A stretch of DNA of 31,000 nt from Anammoximicrobium sp032229885 (GTDB lineage: Bacteria > Planctomycetota > Planctomycetia > Pirellulales > Pirellulaceae): NCBI GenBank assembly GCA_032229885.1, contig JAVYAJ010000239.1, forward strand, positions 1 to 31,000, given 5' to 3'. This document shows positions 8,023 through 16,419 of the stretch, one piece after another (positions within the stretch are counted from its first letter, which is position 1; the number at the start of each line of letters is the position of its first letter). The notes beneath the pieces are model-generated. The model worked only from the letters and a program-made list of their open reading frames with translations, did not search any database and had not been told where the DNA came from. A program made the translations under genes and the position numbers.

Positions 8023-8989
8023 CCAGCACCTGCCACGCGGTCATGGCCGCTGCGAGAAAGGCTGCGCCCGCGCCGAGAAACATCATCTTTTGCCCCGAGG
8101 CCTGGGCCGTGTACAACAGCATCAGCCCACAGATGATGCCGACCACCAGCAGCGGGAGTCGGCCGACCGTCCTGCGAGCCGCCTCGGACTTCTCGTAGCA
8201 TCGAATCGCCGCGGTCGCCGCTTGATTGGCCACCTCGCGCAGGGCGCCGAGATCCGCCTCCGGCTCACTCGATTGGCGAGGCGGCATCAGCGCGGCGTGG
8301 CGGCGGATCGCATCGGACCCGTCGCCCGCGTGCGGTTGCCATTCCCAGTCGCCGCCGCTTTGGGCATCGCGGCCGGCCGATCCGGTCGCCGCGAACGGGA
8401 TCCGATCCGTCAGCGCGCCGTCGCGGTCTGCAGACGGCCGAGCAGGCTCGACGGCAGTTCGTTCGCGCTGAAGCTGAGGTGCATTGGTCGCGCGCGTTTC
8501 AACGAGCTCGCATTGAACAGACGACGAAGACCGAGCGGCTTGCGCTAGCTGGGGGGCGTTGACCGCGGACGCGGATGTCACTGCCGCCGGCTCGCTGTTG
8601 CTCCGCGGTAGGGCGACCGGCGAGGCGGCTTCGCGGGCGGGCGGCGGCTTGCTCCGCTGGACCAACTTGGCCACGTAATCGCGGAGCGACGCCGCCAACT
8701 CGGTATCGTCCTCCGTGGACACGACGTTGTGCGGCGAAGCGGGCCCAGCGAAGTCGGTCGGCTGCGCGGGTTTGAGAGTCGCGCGTGGTTCCGGCGCGGC
8801 TCGCGGCTCGGGCAACGGTTCGACGTGCTGTCGCCCAAGCAGTGCGCCCATCATCTGTTCCAGCGACGCCATCCGCTGTTCCAGCCGCTCGAAGCGCAAA
8901 TCGGCCTCCTGGGCGGAAACCCAGTCTGATAGCCCAGCCGTCGGGCGGCGAGTGGAAAGCGGCTCGAGTTGGTCGCGTGCTGTGGTCAT
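7982..8989 (-). CDS. Hypothetical coiled-coil protein with two C-terminal membrane helices
   Basis: A 335-residue protein I cannot assign to a family. An N-terminal heptad-like stretch at about residues 24-50 (ADLRFERLEQRMASLEQMMG) predicts a short coiled coil. It is followed by a long Pro/Ala/Arg/Gln-rich, probably disordered region to about residue 250. Two hydrophobic segments then form a C-terminal membrane hairpin: LPLLVVGIICGLMLLYTAQ and FLGAGAAFLAAAMTAWQVLV. The ATG at 8989 has no strong ribosome-binding site. The 3' end overlaps the 3' end of the DUF4350-like gene by 41 bp in convergent orientation. Frame integrity over 1 kb and the clear membrane hairpin support a real gene. Confidence 0.7.
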   Translation of the reverse strand: MTTARDQLEPLSTRRPTAGLSDWVSAQEADLRFERLEQRMASLEQMMGALLGRQHVEPLPEPRAAPEPRATLKPAQPTDFAGPASPHNVVSTEDDTELAASLRDYVAKLVQRSKPPPAREAASPVALPRSNSEPAAVTSASAVNAPQLAQAARSSSSVQCELVETRATNAPQLQRERTAVEPARPSADRDGALTDRIPFAATGSAGRDAQSGGDWEWQPHAGDGSDAIRRHAALMPPRQSSEPEADLGALREVANQAATAAIRCYEKSEAARRTVGRLPLLVVGIICGLMLLYTAQASGQKMMFLGAGAAFLAAAMTAWQVLVIFRRWLAASKPV

Positions 8990-9099
8990 AGGGGTATCTA
9001 GTTCATGGTTCCAATCCGGTCAAATGTTCTCCATCGACAGTGCCCGGCAACACAAAAACAGTCCGTTCCGCGAGAAATATTGCATATCTGTGCGCGATG

Positions 9100-9121
9100 T
9101 GTCGATTATCCGAAATCGACA
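9100..9121. promoter_or_regulatory. Inverted repeat (possible operator) upstream of the DksA-like gene
   Basis: TGTCGATT (9100-9107) and AATCGACA (9114-9121) are perfect inverted copies with a 6-nt spacer, 66 bp before the DksA-like start. The region is divergent between that gene and the minus-strand coiled-coil gene and is more AT-rich than its surroundings (ATATTGCATATCT at 9078-9090). The symmetry and position fit a dimeric regulator site. No regulator can be named. Confidence 0.35.
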
Positions 9122-9187
9122 GACCGTGCCGACTAGTCAGAGCCGGACGGTCGGAACAAGCATGGCACAGCACGGAGGGCAGCGAAC

Positions 9188-9643
9188 ATGGCAGTCAAGA
9201 TTACGCGTCCAGAGGCGATCTCGCACTTGCGCAAAGTGCTCATGCGGCGCCGCGATGCCCTGCGCAGGGCACTGGCTGGAGACATGAGTCTGTTGCGCGA
9301 GCTGCAAGCGGAAAGTCGAGGCGATGCGGCGGATTTTGCCTCGGATGCCGTACACGATGAAATCAATTCTCAATTGGCCGAGGTCGAGAGCCGCGAGCTG
9401 CTGAACATCGAAGGCGCGCTCGAACGCATGCAAGACAGCAGCTACGGCAACTGCGACCATTGCGACGAGCCGATTCCCTTGGCGCGACTTCAGGCGCTTC
9501 CCTACGCGACCCTTTGTATCCGTTGCCAGCGCGAGGTCGAAAAGCAGAGTTCGCGCCGCGGCGACGCCGGTTGGCGGCGAGGTTCCGTCGGCGAGGATGA
9601 CCACGGTTTCACGTTCCAGGACATCGAGTTGGACGTGATCTAA
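9188..9643 (+). CDS. DksA/TraR-family RNA polymerase-binding zinc-finger protein
   Basis: A 151-residue protein with the DksA layout. An N-terminal helical coiled coil is followed by a four-cysteine zinc finger with Cys89 and Cys92 (YGNCDHC) and Cys110 and Cys113 (TLCIRC). The acidic tip motif DxxDxA is present as DAADFA (residues 46-51). In E. coli DksA these acidic residues act in the RNA polymerase secondary channel, so a transcription-modulating role, possibly with ppGpp, is likely. The start follows GGAGGG at 9174-9179. The 30 residues after the zinc finger are charged and not conserved in the family. The gene stands alone, with an inverted repeat upstream and a secreted protease gene 164 bp downstream. 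Confidence 0.9.
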   Translation: MAVKITRPEAISHLRKVLMRRRDALRRALAGDMSLLRELQAESRGDAADFASDAVHDEINSQLAEVESRELLNIEGALERMQDSSYGNCDHCDEPIPLARLQALPYATLCIRCQREVEKQSSRRGDAGWRRGSVGEDDHGFTFQDIELDVI

Positions 9644-9807
9644 TCCGCGGCTCGCGCGCCGCGCGTCCGAGAGGCCGTTTTGCGGCAGGCTGACGTTGGG
9701 CCGCTGATCGAACGTGGTGCGCGCGACGTCAAGCCGGCGGCCCCCTGTTCGGCGTTGGACGGCGCGTCCGGTTCGTACCGCTCGTCGTAGCAAGGAGATC
9801 GACGCTG

Positions 9808-10968
9808 ATGATCGCTCGAAGCGCACACCGTCGGGCCGCACTGAGGCTCGCCTTGTGTTTGATCCTAGCCGGAGCGGCCGTTTCACGCCTGGACGCCCAG
9901 ACGGCGCTCGAGGCTGCGTTCAGCCCTGCGCCGACGTCGGCCGAGGCTCGCGAGCGGCTGTACGAGGAGCTCGAGCGCGACACGGCCGCGCTCGAGCAGC
10001 AGGGAAATCTGTTGAAACGCGTGGTTCGGCTGGTCACGCCGACCGTTGTGCACATCGAAGCGGAAAAATCGAATCGCCAGGATGTCCGCTTCTCGCGGCG
10101 CGCGGTCGAAGAAGCCGGCTCGGGCGTGGTCATCCAGCATGGAACGAAATACTATGTCCTGACCAACCGGCACGTCATCAATGACTCGCTGCTCGGCCAG
10201 ATCAAGATCAAGCTCGCCGACGGACGGGCGACCAATCCGTTGCAGGTTTGGACGGATCGCGGAACGGATGTGGCGATCATGGAACTGGGGATCGCCAATG
10301 TGGTTCCAGCTCGTCTGGGCGACAGCGACGCGCTGGAGATCGGCGATTTCGTCCTGGCGGTCGGCAGCCCGTTCGGCCTGAGCCATTCGGTCACCTACGG
10401 GATCATCAGCGCCAAAGGCCGCCGCGACTTGAAACTCGGCGATGGCAGCGTCAAGTATCAGAACTTTCTCCAAACCGATGCCGCCATCAATCCGGGCAAC
10501 AGCGGCGGCCCGCTGCTGAATCTGCGGGGCGAAGTGATCGGGATCAACACGGCAATCGCCAGCAGCTCGGGCGGCAGCGAAGGAATCGGGTTTTCGATTC
10601 CGATCAAGATGGCCATGACGGTGGCCAACCAGTTGATTGAGCGTGGAAACGTGGTCCGCGCCTATCTCGGCGTGCGGCTGGATTCGCGCTTCGATTCATC
10701 CCGAGCCGAGGCCGTGGGCTTGCCGCGCACCGCCGGCGCGCTGGTCTCGGCCGTCACGCCCAACTCGCCCGCGGCGCTGGCTGACCTGCGAGCGGGCGAC
10801 GTGATCCTGCGCGTCAACAACGTACTGATCGAGGACGATTCCCATCTGGTGAACACCGTCAGTCTATCCAACGTCGGCCAGACGTTGGATCTGCTGGTGT
10901 TCCGCGGCGGCGCGAGTCTGACACTCAAGGTTCAGGTGGGAAAACGGGACGATTTCGAGCCGGAATGA
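9808..10968 (+). CDS. Secreted HtrA/DegP-like serine protease with one PDZ domain
   Basis: A 386-residue trypsin-like protease of the S1C (Do/HtrA) family, which degrades or chaperones misfolded envelope proteins. An N-terminal signal peptide ends near SRLDAQ (about residue 31). The catalytic triad is visible as His122 (LTNRHVIND), Asp154 (GTDVAIMEL) and Ser232 (NPGNSGGPLL). One PDZ domain spans roughly residues 285-380 (AYLGVRLDSRF through SPAALADLRAGDVILRVNN). The length fits DegS-like or single-PDZ HtrA proteins. The ATG at 9808 has AAGGAG at 9792-9797, 10 nt upstream. Export to the periplasm is inferred from the signal. The gene is probably transcribed on its own; the 204 bp after it, before the convergent large gene, hold no gene. 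Confidence 0.94.
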   Translation: MIARSAHRRAALRLALCLILAGAAVSRLDAQTALEAAFSPAPTSAEARERLYEELERDTAALEQQGNLLKRVVRLVTPTVVHIEAEKSNRQDVRFSRRAVEEAGSGVVIQHGTKYYVLTNRHVINDSLLGQIKIKLADGRATNPLQVWTDRGTDVAIMELGIANVVPARLGDSDALEIGDFVLAVGSPFGLSHSVTYGIISAKGRRDLKLGDGSVKYQNFLQTDAAINPGNSGGPLLNLRGEVIGINTAIASSSGGSEGIGFSIPIKMAMTVANQLIERGNVVRAYLGVRLDSRFDSSRAEAVGLPRTAGALVSAVTPNSPAALADLRAGDVILRVNNVLIEDDSHLVNTVSLSNVGQTLDLLVFRGGASLTLKVQVGKRDDFEPE

Positions 10969-11172
10969 GCTAGGTCTGTTCGTCTGGCGATTTGGCCCCA
11001 AAGAAGCTCGCGAGATCCGCCAAGCTCACCCGCACGCGCCACGACGGAATGGTTCGGAAGACCCGAGCTCCGCGGCCTCGCGTGAGACGCCTCTGGACTT
11101 CCGGCGCCGGATTTCGGCCGCGGCTTGGCGATCGCGGATGCCCCAGCATTTAGCCATGACGTTGCACTAACC

Positions 11173-14100
11173 CTACTGCCGCGGGGCGCCGGCAAGTTCG
11201 GCGATCACGTGAAAGACGTCGGGCCCTGGCTCGAGCGGGATCAGGTCACGGTCGAAGGCTGCACTGGCCAGCGGCCGGCCGTTCACGGTCACGCGGGCCA
11301 GTTTGTGGCCTCGCGGGTCGCGCAATCGCAGTTCGATCGCCGACCATCGATCGCGCAAAGGCGGCGCGACTCGAGCCTCGATCCGGCCCGTCGCGGCCCG
11401 CGACACGACTTCCAAATCGAGTTCGCCGAACTCGGTGGGCAAACGCCGCGCGCGAATCGTCCGCCCGTCGGCGAACCACGACCGTGGGGCTCCGCCCAAC
11501 AGACGCAGACGGTCCGCCGCACGATCGGGGGCCGGCCGCAGTTCCGTGGCCAGCATGTGCCGCAACAATTGCACCGCCACCGCCGCCGCACATGGCACGG
11601 GATCACTCTTGTCCGGCACGTCATAGCGGCTGCGGGCGTGCACGTCGCTGGCATAGATCAGGTTCGTCTCGCGGGCCGCGAACGTACCCCGTTCCAGGTT
11701 GAAGGCCAGATACCCGTAGAACCCCAACAGGAACTCGTCGATCCGATCCTGACGCAGTTTCGTCAGGATGTAGCCCAAGCCGTACAGGCCGTCGAGGCCG
11801 CCCGCGCCCACGTCGCGGCGAAAGCGCGGCAGCAGACAAAACGTCCGATTGTCTCGCTCGAGGAACTCGGTCACGTAGGCCAATTGACGATCCGTGGGAT
11901 CCCAAGGTTGCAGATGCAGCAGTGTCCCGGCGAACAGTTGGTCGTAGTCGTCGCCGACCAGCCGATCCGCGTACAGTTGCAGGGGCAAAAACGGCGGGTC
12001 GTGATCGGGGCGATAGTTGCCCTCTACGGCCCGGACGATCGAGCGTCGATAATCGTCGGCGTCGGCCCGGTAACGAGTGGCGGTGTCGTGGTCGCCCAAC
12101 TCGCCCAACAGCCACGCGGTGTCGACCAGCCCTTTCCAACAGGCAAAGTTGGCGTACAGCGCATAGCATTGCAGGTCCGAGATGTCGCCGCCGTAGGACC
12201 ACTTGGGCAATAGTCCGTAGTGCAGCGGCCGCGCGCCATTCTCCAGCGTTTGGGTCTTGCGACGCTCGGCCATGGTCCACTCGGCGCATTGTCGCAACAG
12301 CGGCAGATGTTTGGCGATCCACGCCCGGTCGCGGCCCAGCCGATACGCAGTGACCGCATAGTGCGGCTGCAGGCCGTTGCGATACTGCTGATGCCGATCC
12401 GCGTACTTCGTATACCGAGGCGTCTTGACCAGGAACTCGGGCGTCAGATACGTGCCATCCAAATACCGCTGGGCGTCGCCCAACAGGCCGACTTGAGCCA
12501 GGGCGATCATCGCATAACCCTCTTCGATGCCGTACAACCGGCCCGCGTACCACGACGGATCCGAACCGTACGGCATGGTGTCGCCGTCGGCATTGATCAG
12601 CAGTTGTGTCAGGACCGCGCGATACATGTTCACCACGTGAGGCTCGGGCACGTCGATCAGGGCCGCGGCCTCCTGGATCTGGTCCCAATAACGGTGGAAC
12701 TCCCGCAAGGCTTCGTCGTGGTCTGCGCGCCGGTAGACGCCCACATCCTGGGGCTGCTCGCCGTCGCCCCAGGGCTGGATCAGATGCGTCGAGCGTCGAG
12801 CGCCGGGCGCCAGTTCTACGTTCTGGACCAGTTCGCCGTCGATCGTCGCGCCCCAGTCCTCGTCGCCGCCGCCAACGAGCGCCGCATGGCCCTCGGCCAC
12901 GACGGCCACGTCGCGGGATTCGGGCTTTGCGGATCCGGTCTCGACGCGGGCGTGCACCGCCGTCCGCAGCGTGGCCATCCCAACGTTTTCCAAGACGGTC
13001 CGCAGGAATAGCGCCGGCGCCGTCCGGTTGGGGCCGGCAAAGGAGACGAACGCGGTCTGGGTGATGCGCAGATCCCGCAACCGTCCCTCGACGATCACGC
13101 CCGGACGCCAGCCATCGATCAAATGCCGCACGACGGTGTCGCGATAGGCCGCCAGCGGTTCGGGCGGCGCCCCGAATGAAAGGCGAATGGGCCATCGCGA
13201 CACGATCGCACCGTCCCACGCCACACCGATCTCGCGCACCGCGTCCTTCAACCCCAACAGCGCGTGCGCGGGGGTCATCGACAGCGCCGCCGTACACAGC
13301 GCGGCATACGACGGCTCGCGCCCGCCGGCCAGCATCTCCCGTTCGAACCGATTTCCGCTGACCAGCCGCTCGGGCCACTCGTTGAGCCCCGCCGGCAGAT
13401 GGCGGTACAACTCGATCTCCGTGATCGCCGGCCAGTCGACGGGCGGCGCCAGACGCACGGCCGTGGTGGCCACCGGTTCCCATGACAGGACAAGACGCGC
13501 ACGCGCAGGATCCCGCGCGGCCCGCAAGCCGGCCTCCCACGCTCTCCAAGCCTCGCCATCGTGGATCTGCACGACCGGCAAGGACTCTGGCGACGCCGCC
13601 GAGGCAAAGGACACCGCGCCGCCGTCGCACACGTGCGGGATGGGCCAGCGCACCCCAGGCATGGCGCCCGGCGCCAGCGTCACGGGCGTTTTGTGGTCGC
13701 CATCGTGCAGTTCGGCCTGGGCAACGCTCGCGCCCGCGTCTGTCCAAGCGAGCGCCGCGTCAGCGCCCGGTTGGGCGACATGCAGCCGAGCTAGATTCCG
13801 CTCGAGACGCTCGGGCTCCAATCGGCGCGCTTCGTCGAACGTCAACGGCCGCGCTCCGCGCGGTTCGTCGACCTCGCCGGATTGATGAAACACGGCGATT
13901 TCTTGGATCGCCAGAAATCCGCGGTCAGGCCCGCCACGAGCGGGCTGCTTGATCCTCCACGAGGCGGCCGTCATCGCGGGAAAGATCACCGTGCTGCGCT
14001 GCTCGGTGGGCACAAGCCAGTCATCCGTCCCGCTGGCCGGAACCCAGGCCCCGTCGCGCAGGATCTCGACGCGAAACGCCTTGGGATGCCAGGCGGGCTG

Positions 14101-14427
14101 GGTCCAGCAGATCGCCACCTGGTTGACGGTTACGGGGCGCGGCCAATCCATACGCACCCAGTGAGCGGCCGCAGTGGCGGCCGAGACCCAACTGTTGCCA
14201 CAATTGCCCAGATAGTCGCGATCTCCAACGTCGGAGGCGACCTCGCGGCCCAGCTCGATCCACTGCCCGTCGGTCAAGACGTCGTGGCCGTAGCCCGCGT
14301 ACGTCGAATCGACTGTCAGCGATGGCCGGGCATCGGCCGCGTCGCGCGCCAAATTGACCGGCCCATCCGTGCCGGCAGCCGTCCAGGCGAGCATCCCCAG
14401 GGTTGCCGCGCTCACGATCGCGTTCAT
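11173..14427 (-). CDS. Large secreted protein: F5/8C-like domain plus six-hairpin glycosidase-like region
   Basis: A 1084-residue protein with a cleavable signal (MNAIVSAATLGMLAWTAAG). Residues ~25-165 look like a discoidin/F5-8C carbohydrate-binding fold, with DARPSLTVDSTYAGYGHDVL then WVRMDWPRPVTVNQVAICW and FRVEILRDGAWVP. The middle is beta-rich. The region from about residue 600 to 930 has the alternating helix pattern of six-hairpin glycosidases: VNMYRAVLTQLLINADGD, SWYAGRLYGIEEGYAMIALAQ, and later ECA-like helices and GGLDGLYGLGYIL. This suggests a polysaccharide-active enzyme related to GH78/GH95-like clans, but I cannot point to catalytic acids. The start at 14427 is preceded by GGAGG (CCTCC on + at 14435-14439). 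An in-frame upstream start at 14694 lies in non-coding-looking sequence. It faces the HtrA gene and diverges from the exopolysaccharide locus. Confidence 0.85.
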   Translation of the reverse strand: MNAIVSAATLGMLAWTAAGTDGPVNLARDAADARPSLTVDSTYAGYGHDVLTDGQWIELGREVASDVGDRDYLGNCGNSWVSAATAAAHWVRMDWPRPVTVNQVAICWTQPAWHPKAFRVEILRDGAWVPASGTDDWLVPTEQRSTVIFPAMTAASWRIKQPARGGPDRGFLAIQEIAVFHQSGEVDEPRGARPLTFDEARRLEPERLERNLARLHVAQPGADAALAWTDAGASVAQAELHDGDHKTPVTLAPGAMPGVRWPIPHVCDGGAVSFASAASPESLPVVQIHDGEAWRAWEAGLRAARDPARARLVLSWEPVATTAVRLAPPVDWPAITEIELYRHLPAGLNEWPERLVSGNRFEREMLAGGREPSYAALCTAALSMTPAHALLGLKDAVREIGVAWDGAIVSRWPIRLSFGAPPEPLAAYRDTVVRHLIDGWRPGVIVEGRLRDLRITQTAFVSFAGPNRTAPALFLRTVLENVGMATLRTAVHARVETGSAKPESRDVAVVAEGHAALVGGGDEDWGATIDGELVQNVELAPGARRSTHLIQPWGDGEQPQDVGVYRRADHDEALREFHRYWDQIQEAAALIDVPEPHVVNMYRAVLTQLLINADGDTMPYGSDPSWYAGRLYGIEEGYAMIALAQVGLLGDAQRYLDGTYLTPEFLVKTPRYTKYADRHQQYRNGLQPHYAVTAYRLGRDRAWIAKHLPLLRQCAEWTMAERRKTQTLENGARPLHYGLLPKWSYGGDISDLQCYALYANFACWKGLVDTAWLLGELGDHDTATRYRADADDYRRSIVRAVEGNYRPDHDPPFLPLQLYADRLVGDDYDQLFAGTLLHLQPWDPTDRQLAYVTEFLERDNRTFCLLPRFRRDVGAGGLDGLYGLGYILTKLRQDRIDEFLLGFYGYLAFNLERGTFAARETNLIYASDVHARSRYDVPDKSDPVPCAAAVAVQLLRHMLATELRPAPDRAADRLRLLGGAPRSWFADGRTIRARRLPTEFGELDLEVVSRAATGRIEARVAPPLRDRWSAIELRLRDPRGHKLARVTVNGRPLASAAFDRDLIPLEPGPDVFHVIAELAGAPRQ

Positions 14428-15669
14428 CGCTTTGCCTCCGCGGGCCGGGTCCTCAGCGCGGTCTGCTACGATCGCTCGAGCACGTCGCCTATCGAGCCAG
14501 CATGGTCGGAAATCGGAGTCGAAGGGACAGGGAACAAAAAGCCGTCTCGGATGGCCAGACGCACGATCTGGACACACGATCCGGACACGACGTAATGGTA
14601 AGCGAGATGAGCGGGCCGGGACACAGTGCAGTGCGATTCCTGGAGGGACGTGCTGGGTCGGGTCCGACGCGCCTCGCGTCGGCGCAGGGCACAAAGCACG
14701 GCGTGAATCCGCCGGTGTCGGCCAGCGTGTGGGGCGTCAGTTCTCGGGATGCAACGCAAAGCCGGCTTTTAGGTTGACGTGCGACACGGCAAGGTTTTTT
14801 TCGCGCGAGTCTTTTTCCCGTGTTTTGCCCCCTTGCTATGCGCTCATTTGGGTAATCGGAATCCAACCGAGATCGTTCGGTTGCCCGCGGCATCCGCACT
14901 GGCCGATGGAGATGCGGTCCGCGGCCCGGTATTGTCTCGTTCAACGCGATGACCGACGTGGCAGACGAGGTAATCCGATCTATCTGGCGGCCTTCATCCG
15001 GGTAGATCATGGATCGAAGAAGCCGCTGCGCGCGAATGCTTTCGGTACGATGTCTGTTCGCGGTGGTGGCCTTTTTCTCGTGAGCCGCGCGCCTGGTTTC
15101 TGGACGCGTTCGCCGTCGAGTCGGAGTGGCGTCTCTCGGCAATCCTTGGCGCCGAGTTTTCACGCCATGCCGCGCCGATCCACGGCCCAATCGTCGCGGT
15201 CGGTGGGCCGGCAGCGGCCGGTCCGCGAGAGCGACGGTTGAAGATCTCCGTCCGTGGCGGACGCCACAGGCAACGCTTGGCGACACCCCCGACGGACCCG
15301 GCAGGAGTGACCCGGCGGTCCGATCTGCGAGTGACGGCGCCGTGCCAGCAGCGCGCCGAGACGAGCAAAAAGCCGTGAAAAATGCTCGATCCGGCCGAAA
15401 AAGGCTCAAGTTTCGGACAATTCGCCCTTTCTTCAACGCGCCGGTTTCGCTAGTATCCCGCCGCCCGTTTAGGGTTCGGGCTCCCACGGCTCGCTCAAAC
15501 GGTAGACGCGATTTTCGGTCTGTCGCCGCCTACGATCCGGGATGTTCCGGAGAAAGAGGCGTGGCGGATCAAGATTTAACGTCCGCTGAGAGTCGCTCGG
15601 CGCAAGTGTTTCTAGGTCGTCGATCGCGGGTGGCGGTGAAGTGCGGTTTCGTGAAACGGAGGCTCGTCG
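14428..15669. other. 1.24-kb intergenic region between divergent genes
   Basis: No reading frame here has a plausible protein product: the open frames are Arg/Ser/Pro-rich, overlap each other and lack ribosome-binding sites. The region must hold the promoters of the minus-strand glycosidase-like gene and of the exopolysaccharide locus. T-tracts occur at 14795-14801, 14812-14816 and 14823-14826, and three A5 tracts at 15367-15402. No tRNA or known riboswitch was recognised. A non-coding RNA is possible but unsupported. Confidence 0.6.
15367..15402. promoter_or_regulatory. Phased A-tracts upstream of the exopolysaccharide locus
   Basis: Three A5 runs lie at 15367-15371, 15378-15382 and 15398-15402, with centres 11 and 20 bp apart, close to one and two helical turns. 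Phased A-tracts bend DNA. In this GC-rich setting they stand out. They lie about 270 bp before the first gene of the locus and could serve as an upstream promoter element or a nucleoid-protein site. This is inference only. Confidence 0.3.
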
Positions 15670-16209
15670 ATGAAAGTGTTGCCCAGCAAAAAATTGCGAT
15701 GGTTCGTCCTCTCGACCTGGGTCGCGATGCTGCCTTTGCACCAGGTGCTGGCGGCAAATCCGCAGACCGTCAATCCCCAGGCGGCGGTCGTGCCGGCGGT
15801 GGAAATTCGTGACGTGGCGTTGCAGCCCGGTGGGGTCCTGCACGGCCAGGTCGTGGATCCGCAAGGCGCCGTCTGTTCGCACGCGCCGGTGCGCATCGTT
15901 CGGCTCAGCGACCAGACGCCGGTGGCGATCACTCAGACCGATGATCAGGGACGTTTCACCATTCAGGGGCTTAGTGGCGGCGTGTATCGCATCGAAACGC
16001 CGGCGGGCGCGTCGGTCTATCGGCTGTGGGCGTCCAACACGGCTCCGCCGTCAGCCATTGCCTCGGCGCTGGTGGTCCAAGGCGACTCGGCGATGCGGGG
16101 CAATCTGGGCGGCATCGGCTGGTTCGGCTGGACCTTGATCGGTCTGGGCATTGCCGCGGCGATCGCGATCCCCCTGGCGCTGGACAAGGATAAAAACGAC
16201 GCCAGTTGA
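15670..16209 (+). CDS. Secreted Cna_B/carboxypeptidase-regulatory-like protein with C-terminal membrane anchor
   Basis: A 179-residue protein with a signal peptide (cut near HQVLAAN). An all-beta domain of the carboxypeptidase-regulatory/Cna_B type spans about residues 50-120, with GVLHGQVVDPQGAVCSHAPV, QTDDQGRFTIQGLSGGVYRI and RLWASNTAPPSA. One transmembrane helix near the end (GWTLIGLGIAAAIAIPLAL) is followed by a short charged tail, DKDKNDAS. The ATG at 15670 follows GGAGG at 15658-15662. It is the first gene of the exopolysaccharide export locus, and a diverged copy follows. Likely role: a membrane-anchored periplasmic beta-sandwich that binds or spaces components of the polysaccharide export apparatus. 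That role is inferred from position; the family itself has no single function. Confidence 0.82.
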   Translation: MKVLPSKKLRWFVLSTWVAMLPLHQVLAANPQTVNPQAAVVPAVEIRDVALQPGGVLHGQVVDPQGAVCSHAPVRIVRLSDQTPVAITQTDDQGRFTIQGLSGGVYRIETPAGASVYRLWASNTAPPSAIASALVVQGDSAMRGNLGGIGWFGWTLIGLGIAAAIAIPLALDKDKNDAS

Positions 16210-16264
16210 ACGCGGCGAAAGACGCCGTCGATCGATGCCGAGCGAACGATTGGGAGATCGACGT

Positions 16265-16292
16265 TCGTCGACGCTGCCTCGTCGACGCTGCC
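16265..16292. repeat. Two perfect tandem copies of a 14-bp repeat
   Basis: TCGTCGACGCTGCC occurs twice head to tail at 16265-16278 and 16279-16292, in the 210-bp gap between the two paralogous Cna_B-like genes. Just downstream, GATCGCGC occurs at 16304-16311, 16316-16323 and 16332-16339. The stretch may be a regulatory site array or slippage product. Confidence 0.5.
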
Positions 16293-16419
16293 CTTTGGGC
16301 GATGATCGCGCGGACGATCGCGCATCGGCACGATCGCGCACCGGCGTTGGCTTGCGCGGTTGTTCTCCCGCAGCCCAAACACAAACCGTTTTCGTCGGCC
16401 CTGTTGGCGAGGGATTCAC

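Noticed and set aside
11621..13747. 708-residue minus-strand frame overlapping the large glycosidase-like gene
   Set aside because: Same strand but a different frame. The text is Arg/Gly-rich and has no domain, while the overlapping frame has a signal peptide, ribosome-binding site and domain motifs.
14795..14826. T-tracts as a rho-independent terminator
   Set aside because: No strong hairpin directly precedes the T7 run, and no + strand gene ends nearby.
14489..15487. 332-residue minus-strand frame and overlapping + frames in the 1.24-kb gap
   Set aside because: No ribosome-binding site and no domain. Composition is Arg/Ser/Thr/Pro-rich, and several frames are equally open, as expected for non-coding GC-rich DNA.
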